From NCBI GenBank assembly GCA_973895155.1, contig OZ316893.1:14074001-14138000 (forward strand): DNA of 64,000 nucleotides, written 5' to 3'. Below are positions 58,650 to 64,000 of the stretch, piece after piece; position 1 is the stretch's first letter; each line of letters opens with the position of its first letter. Origin of the DNA: Marsupella aquatica (Eukaryota; Marchantiophyta). The notes beneath the pieces were generated by a model. It was not told where the DNA came from, searched no databases, and worked only from the letters and a program-made list of their open reading frames with translations. The position numbers and the translations under genes were made by a program.

Positions 58650-58790
58650 ATTTCTCATGATTCCATTATATAGTTCCACCTAATCAACTAGCTATGAAAG
58701 CCTCCCACCATAACTATACTCTCTTTCCATTATTTAGTTCCACCTAAACAACTAACTATGAATGGCTCCCACCATAACTATACTGTCTTT
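58650..58790. repeat. Tandem duplication of about 67 bp
   Basis: TAGTTCCACCTAA, CAACTA(G/A)CTATGAA and CTCCCACCATAACTATACT occur twice in a row in the same order. Confidence 0.8.
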
Positions 58791-58799
58791 GCATTTTTC

Positions 58800-60520
58800 A
58801 AAGGGCTTGAGCAATTCCACATGTGCATTCTTTACAGACATACCGTAATCCTTGCAATGTAGTTGTTGTTGGCTGCTTGGACTTTCCCCATCTAGGGTTA
58901 GATTCTTATACCCAAAGTGCTAGTTGTTTCAGCGTGCCAGTTCTAGAGCACTTCTAGAGGGCGTTGTCATCCACTTTGTGAAGTATCAATTTTATCTTAT
59001 AATGAAAAACATCAATCGAAGCAATGCCTTTTTAGTTTACACTTCCATCTATTTCCGAAGGCATGTCAGATGGATTCTTTTAAAATGGAAGGTGCACTTT
59101 ACTTTGAGTACTGTAAGGAACACGCATGTACAATGGAGTAAAGCTTACACCTTCTTAACCGGAGTATCATAAACCGAGCATGTTGCAAACAAGTAAGCAT
59201 CCATTTGTGGACCATGCACGTAAGTTAAGTAAGTCATGTTTAATTGCAGCAGGGTGTGGACAGATACACAATGGCGGGAGGGTCATAAGGGTGGGGAGGA
59301 TGGCAAAGTGGAGACCAGCAAAGCAGTTGTGGGGTGATTTTCAAATCGAGCACAAATACTTGATTATCAGTCTATTTCAACCTTGCTCATAAATAGATGG
59401 TGAGTACCACGATGCTCATTTGCTCACGCCCCCTCCCCATACCTGTGATCAAGAGTCATTGTCTAGAGACTTTACTATAGATCATAGGCCTTTACCATAG
59501 CCTTCCATCTAACCTTATTAGATAGATTAAACCAGGTGAAGACTAAACCAGGTGAAGACTAAACCAATTGTCTTCGTGGTATGGCCTCTGTGTTTTGCAC
59601 CACCCAAAATACCCAATGGTGGCTACCGTACCCCAACAAACAAAGTGCAGATTTTGAACTCCCACAAAATCGACTTCACTTTGTCTAGTCAAGGGGTAGG
59701 CTAGCTGGAAAGGGGATGATTCATTGTGTGTAGGAACAAGAAGTTTGGCCATCACCCTTGTGTATGGGTGAATGATGAGTCATAATACAAACCTTCATAG
59801 TCTGTAGAAATAGACAATACAATTTTTTTTTAGACCTATCCATGCATAGTTTAGGTTAGTGTTACCAAACGATTAGCTCCATGCATCTAGTCTTTGGCCC
59901 ACAGGCAAGGAGGTGGGTGCCCAGGGTTGTGCAGGAAAACCAAGGCCCTAGCGTGCAGGAATTGGCGTAAATAAAACATGTAATTTTTATTAGTATTACT
60001 ATTTAACTCTCCATTAATTCTAATTAGTTGCTAACACCGTTATAGGTGATGGGTGTTGTACTCCAAGCCGAAAGAGTAGTTTGTAATGTTTCATCCCAAA
60101 GAATTTTTTAATAAAAGATACTATATGTGAGGACCTCTGGTTCCACACGTTGTGTATTTTACTCCAAGTTTGTGTATGGTGCAGGTTTAGATTGCCCTAT
60201 TGCATGTCATTGAGATGCTCTGCACTTTGACTTGAGTACTCACTTAGAATCTAGGAGGAAATCAATGCATATTTATCCAACCAAAGGTCTCATGGGTAGG
60301 GTCTTGTTCTATTTACATATTTGTATATCTAGAGCAAATAAACGTACATGTAATTAATATAATATTGAATGTACCATACCCCAAGCTTTTCCAAATTGAA
60401 TTGTTCATTCATTGCTATGTTGAATCACTCTTTGCCCAATTTAACGTGATGGACAAGTTGATGCCTTGCCAGGCACATAAAACTGTCAAATGACGGCCCG
60501 ATAGATAATGTATATTCGTT
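58800..60520. other. Intergenic, nothing recognised
   Basis: A short AACCAGGTGAAGACTAA direct repeat lies near 59530-59560. No gene-like frame was seen. Confidence 0.4.
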
Positions 60521-60960
60521 ATGATTCCCCCAACTCCCCCTCCCGACCCGGACCGGCTTTCCCAACCAGGCCCTCCCTGCCCCCCGGCCCGGCTCTCCCT
60601 CCCCGACCCTGGCGGCCCGGCTCAGCTCTCCCCCCCTAGACCCTCCCAACCTGGCCCGGCACTCCCCACCCTACCCTCCCAGCCCAGCTCTCTCCCCCCA
60701 CCCTTGCAGACCAGCTAGGTTCTGCTCTCCCCGGCCCGGCTCTCCCCACCCAAAACCTGGCCCTACCCCCAAAACCTCCCGGCCCGGTCTTCCCCATCCC
60801 GGCCCGGTCTTCCCCAACCCGCCCCGACCAAACCTGGCCCAGCCCCGCCCAAACCCGATCCCCTCCCAAACCCGCCCGGGTTGAACCTGTCACCTGGACC
60901 CGACCCCAACTCTGGGAGACCAGGCGGCCGGGATGACGACTTGACAGGGTTTAGACCCCC
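60521..60960. repeat. C-rich low-complexity block (GGCCCGG/CTCCCC words)
   Basis: About 400 bp on the + strand are built of CGGCCCGGCTCTCCC, CCCCAACC and CCTCCC words. The reverse complement resembles the G-rich core at 8380-8640 (shared GGGCCGGGCC and GGGAGTTTGG or GGGAGTTGGG words). The G-rich strand has many runs of three or more G. Frames on both strands are compositional. Confidence 0.7.
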
Positions 60961-61486
60961 AACATGCCAGGCAAGGCCAAACCCGGACTCTTTGTTTGTA
61001 CAGCATATACTTAAGTGGTTGGATGTTGAGTTACCTGTTTTTTATGTCTCAGCCAATCTCCTGACAGCTGTGAGCATCTAATGGAATCCCACAACCACGA
61101 GCCTTATTTGTGATGTCACCCAAGTTCAAATTTGTTGGAGTTCTCACACAGCTGGAGGGACACAAATGGAGCGGCTAAGACTGGGCCCTTTATGGTAGAT
61201 GGCCTTCCGCCACATGTTTTGCTGTGAGTTTATGTTACAATGCAATAAGAATGGTTTTAGTTAGGTGACAGTCACAATTGAGCCACATCACTCTCCCTAC
61301 TTTCACAACTACACGTTTCCCTTCCCATGCATAGTATGAACTTGTACTAGGCCACAAGATAAACACACATTTGGTTGCAAACGTAAAGCTTGGTATGTTT
61401 GTTGTGGATTATGTGCATAAAGTTGTGTGCAACTTGTACCTTGGAGTTCTGGCAGTACATTAATCCCTTGTGTAGCCTGGATGGTG
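60961..61486. other. Intergenic, nothing recognised
   Basis: No motif or repeat seen. Confidence 0.35.
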
Positions 61487-61578
61487 ATTTCCTGTTTTAT
61501 TTTTGCAAGACTTCACCCTGTGTCTCAAGCCTATTTCCTGTTTTATTTTTGCAAGACTTCACCCTGTGTCTCAAGCCT
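61487..61578. repeat. Exact 46-bp tandem duplication
   Basis: Two adjacent identical copies begin ATTTCCTGTTTTATTTTTGC at 61487 and 61533 and end TGTCTCAAGCCT. Lack of differences suggests a recent event. Confidence 0.9.
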
Positions 61579-61589
61579 ACAAAAGCATT

Positions 61590-63030
61590 GCTGCTTGTGT
61601 TGTATGAATAAATACACCTTCACGCTGGCGCCCTTGTGAGTTTCTATCCCTGGATACTACTTTAAATAATCCTGGATTCATGGTAGTCACACTTCAGGTG
61701 GCTGACCCTGACTCCTCATTTCTGGCCCAAGGGTAGTGAAGGGTTCCTTTGTGCCCAGCTGCTGCAGCATATTCAATAGCTTGTTTTTCCTCTCTTTTCC
61801 CCTTGTGTTTTGTTCTGTTTGTGCCCCACTGGTTTTCATCTCCTCAACTTTTGAAGACATTTGGTGCTTTGTTGCCTTAACTTAGAGCATTCCACCAGTT
61901 CCACTCTGCAACAACTATCTGGACAATTTATGAGGTCACATGCAGGCCTGAATTGTCAGGTTGCATCCGTGCCAGGTCTTGAAGTGCTCCAATATAGACA
62001 GGAGTGTCCAAAGTAAGACACATTTGATTATGTGGCCCCATGAGAGCCCTATATTATAGGATGGTAGGACTCGGAAAATACATTAGTTGGCAATCTGGAC
62101 TCGAATGGTCCTCTGGGTATTGGTTTTGGCAGTATCTGAATATAGTTACGCTGATGGCATCACCATTGCAAACAAAAATCAAAATTAAGTTGATAAAATT
62201 TGACTAGGCCCACTTTGGAAAGTAGTACGCATGAAGAAATTTAAAAATGACTTCCAAAATATTGAGATTGGCTACGTTGCCACTCTTCTTTGTTAAAATG
62301 CATACTTTGCCACTGTTTTAGTCGAATTATTTTTTGGCCATTTTATTGCTGTTAGATAAGCAAAGTAACTGGAGTTAACTTAAAACAATCCAACTGCCAA
62401 CATCTGGCCAGTTTCACCATCATATGGTCATGTATGTCCTCTATCCTAATCATAACAAGCTTTGAAACCCTTGACATTGAGCTCTTCGCCACTCCCCATC
62501 CCCCTGTCAAGGATGGGTTAGAGTTACTTTAGTTAATCAACGGTGGAAAAGGTGAAAACTTACTAATTAAACTAAAATATGGCAATACATGTAAGTGGAT
62601 TAAACAGAATACCTCCTAACTAAACTATGAAAAAATGGCAAAGTATGTAATTAGAACACCCCCCCAATAAATAAATAAATAATGACAATGTGGTTTGAGA
62701 ATTATGCCTACTATGAAAAGTGACAAATAAAAATTAAAATATGACAAAGTATGCATTTGGATATCTTTTTTTGGTTTCTTGTTTTTTTTTTTGGTCTTGA
62801 AAGTAAATGAGGAAGAACGCTTAATTAGACTCTTCCCACCCCAGTACTGACAGATTTTCTTTGTACCGAACCTATTTCAGAGTGAGCCCCACGGATCCGA
62901 CTGGGATCCTCATCAGGAGGGAGAAAGGGTCATGAAGTGGGCAATAAGGGGTTGAGGAGATAATTAGAATCACATCCACTACTCACAGAACCCATCTCTC
63001 CGACCCACACACATCTATCCTCCACACCAG
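61590..63030. other. Intergenic, nothing recognised
   Basis: AT-rich, with AATAAATAAATAAAT and T runs but no gene-like frame. Confidence 0.4.
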
Positions 63031-63031
63031 T

Positions 63032-63083
63032 GTGTGGAGAGGGGGATTGCACCTGAGACCTTTCAGTTTCTATATATATTAAG

Positions 63084-63123
<40 letters not shown>

Positions 63124-63386
63124 GGAACAAAAACTACTAACCTTAAGACATGATCCTGAGGACCAAAAACCCAATAAGGGGAAAACAAAAGAAAAATATG
63201 GGAAACAGCAATAAAGGGGTGTGGAGGGGGGATTGCACCTGAGACCTTTCAGTTTCTATATACATTAAGTTTCAATATATATATTATAAAGGAACAAAAA
63301 CTACTAACCTTAAGACATGATCCTGAAGACCAAAAACCCAATAAGGGGAAAACAAAACAAAAATATGGGAAACCGCAATAAAGGGG
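63032..63386. repeat. 187-bp tandem duplication containing a (TA)n microsatellite
   Basis: Copy 1 (63032-63218) and copy 2 (63219-63386) share GGGGGATTGCACCTGAGACC, GGAACAAAAACTACTAACCT and AACCCAATAAGGGGAAAAC. Copy 1 carries a TA run of about 15 units near 63090-63118 and copy 2 only about five, which explains the length difference. Confidence 0.9.
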
Positions 63387-63481
63387 GAAAATTTGACTGA
63401 GAAATAACAATGTTCCGTATGCCAAAACTTCATTTTAGGGCTACGACGTGAGTCACGAAGACGAATTTTTGTAGAGGTGCG

Positions 63482-63964
63482 GTGGTACCACGCCAATTGT
63501 TCACGCACCATTTTGCTTTTGATTCTTCCACCGACGTGATTTTGATTTTGTCTAGAGTGAAGGAGTGTATTCCTCCGTTTCTCTATCTCTCTCGCGCGTT
63601 GAAATTGAGGCAAAGTATCCAGGAATCCGTTTTCTCCATTGAAACTCAACTTGATTGGCTTAATTCCATTGAGAAGACGTTCCGGGATTCTGGACGAGTT
63701 TGCGAATTCTGCAGCAGCAATTTATTGCCGCTTGTCAGATCGGTTGCAGATAGTTTGGCGGGATCGGGATGTTACTTTGGCGCCTTCTACGAGGGCCGTG
63801 ACGGCACTGTTACAGTGTTCAAACCTAGAGGCCGGCCCGCGTTTGAGGGAGGCGAAGATGCAAGAGCAGTCCTACCGTTTTGCGTTATGTATCATATTCT
63901 GAGCCTGAATATGTTCGCCGCATCACGAATCGGAGCTGTGAGAGCTGTGAGAGCTGTTGCATAG
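63482..63964 (+). CDS. Possible coding exon at the window edge, family unknown
   Basis: A frame from 63482 to a stop at 63964 gives about 160 residues, including ETQLDWLNSIEKTFRDSGRV, CEFCSSNLLPLVRSVADSLA and YFGAFYEGRDGTVTVFKPRG. The G+C rises here relative to the repeats just upstream, and composition looks protein-like from about 63590. No family was recognised. The region could equally be a 5' UTR or first exon of a gene continuing beyond the window. Confidence 0.25.
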   Translation: MVPRQLFTHHFAFDSSTDVILILSRVKECIPPFLYLSRALKLRQSIQESVFSIETQLDWLNSIEKTFRDSGRVCEFCSSNLLPLVRSVADSLAGSGCYFGAFYEGRDGTVTVFKPRGRPAFEGGEDARAVLPFCVMYHILSLNMFAASRIGAVRAVRAVA

Positions 63965-64000
63965 AACCCAAGTGACTGAATTTGACCGATTTTTTAATAT

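Noticed and set aside
60425-60893. Pro-rich and Gly/Arg-rich frames on both strands
   Set aside because: Same reason: a low-complexity C-rich block opens all frames at once.

Overview
This window reads as nuclear DNA of a land plant. It has short exons with GT-AG introns, plant-type gene families, and a large share of transposon-derived and tandemly repeated sequence. The plant lineage cannot be fixed from sequence alone. All exon models below were joined by eye from reading frame, splice signals and remembered family motifs; no alignment was run.

Four host genes can be supported, all on the + strand. At the left edge (350-4126) a two-exon gene for an 80-residue membrane-anchored protein is followed 138 bp later by a seven-exon BRO1-like domain gene (381 aa). 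At 28138-30615 lies a five-exon secreted GDSL esterase/lipase gene (364 aa) with all catalytic motifs. At 54497-58489 lies a thirteen-exon alpha/beta hydrolase gene (386 aa) with a GxSxG nucleophile and matching Asp and His. They share no obvious pathway and are separated by repeats.

The mobile fraction is rich. An LTR/Copia retrotransposon (11980-18617) has two 344-bp LTRs, a 5-bp target duplication, a tRNA-Met primer site and a polypurine tract, but a broken gag-pol. A 7.6-kb Mutator-like element (37426-45016) has inverted termini and a 9-10-bp target duplication. It carries a decayed MuDR transposase on + and, convergent on -, a pseudogene of the UPF0696/C11orf68 (BLES03, DUF1917) family plus a further ORF with a possible OB-fold. 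There are also two members of a long-inverted-repeat DNA transposon family (19054-20132, 25597-26068), a TA-flanked MITE (45333-45813), a retroposon with an A-rich tail and a perfect 18-bp target duplication (46174-48780), a solo LTR (49781-50140) and several smaller fold-back elements.

Most remaining intergenic DNA holds degenerate tandem repeats or nothing recognisable. The in-frame stops in the mobile elements can nearly all be explained by single C-to-T or G-to-A transitions, as expected for heavily methylated, decaying plant transposons. The best candidate for something not previously described is the Mutator-like element with its convergent BLES03-like cargo.
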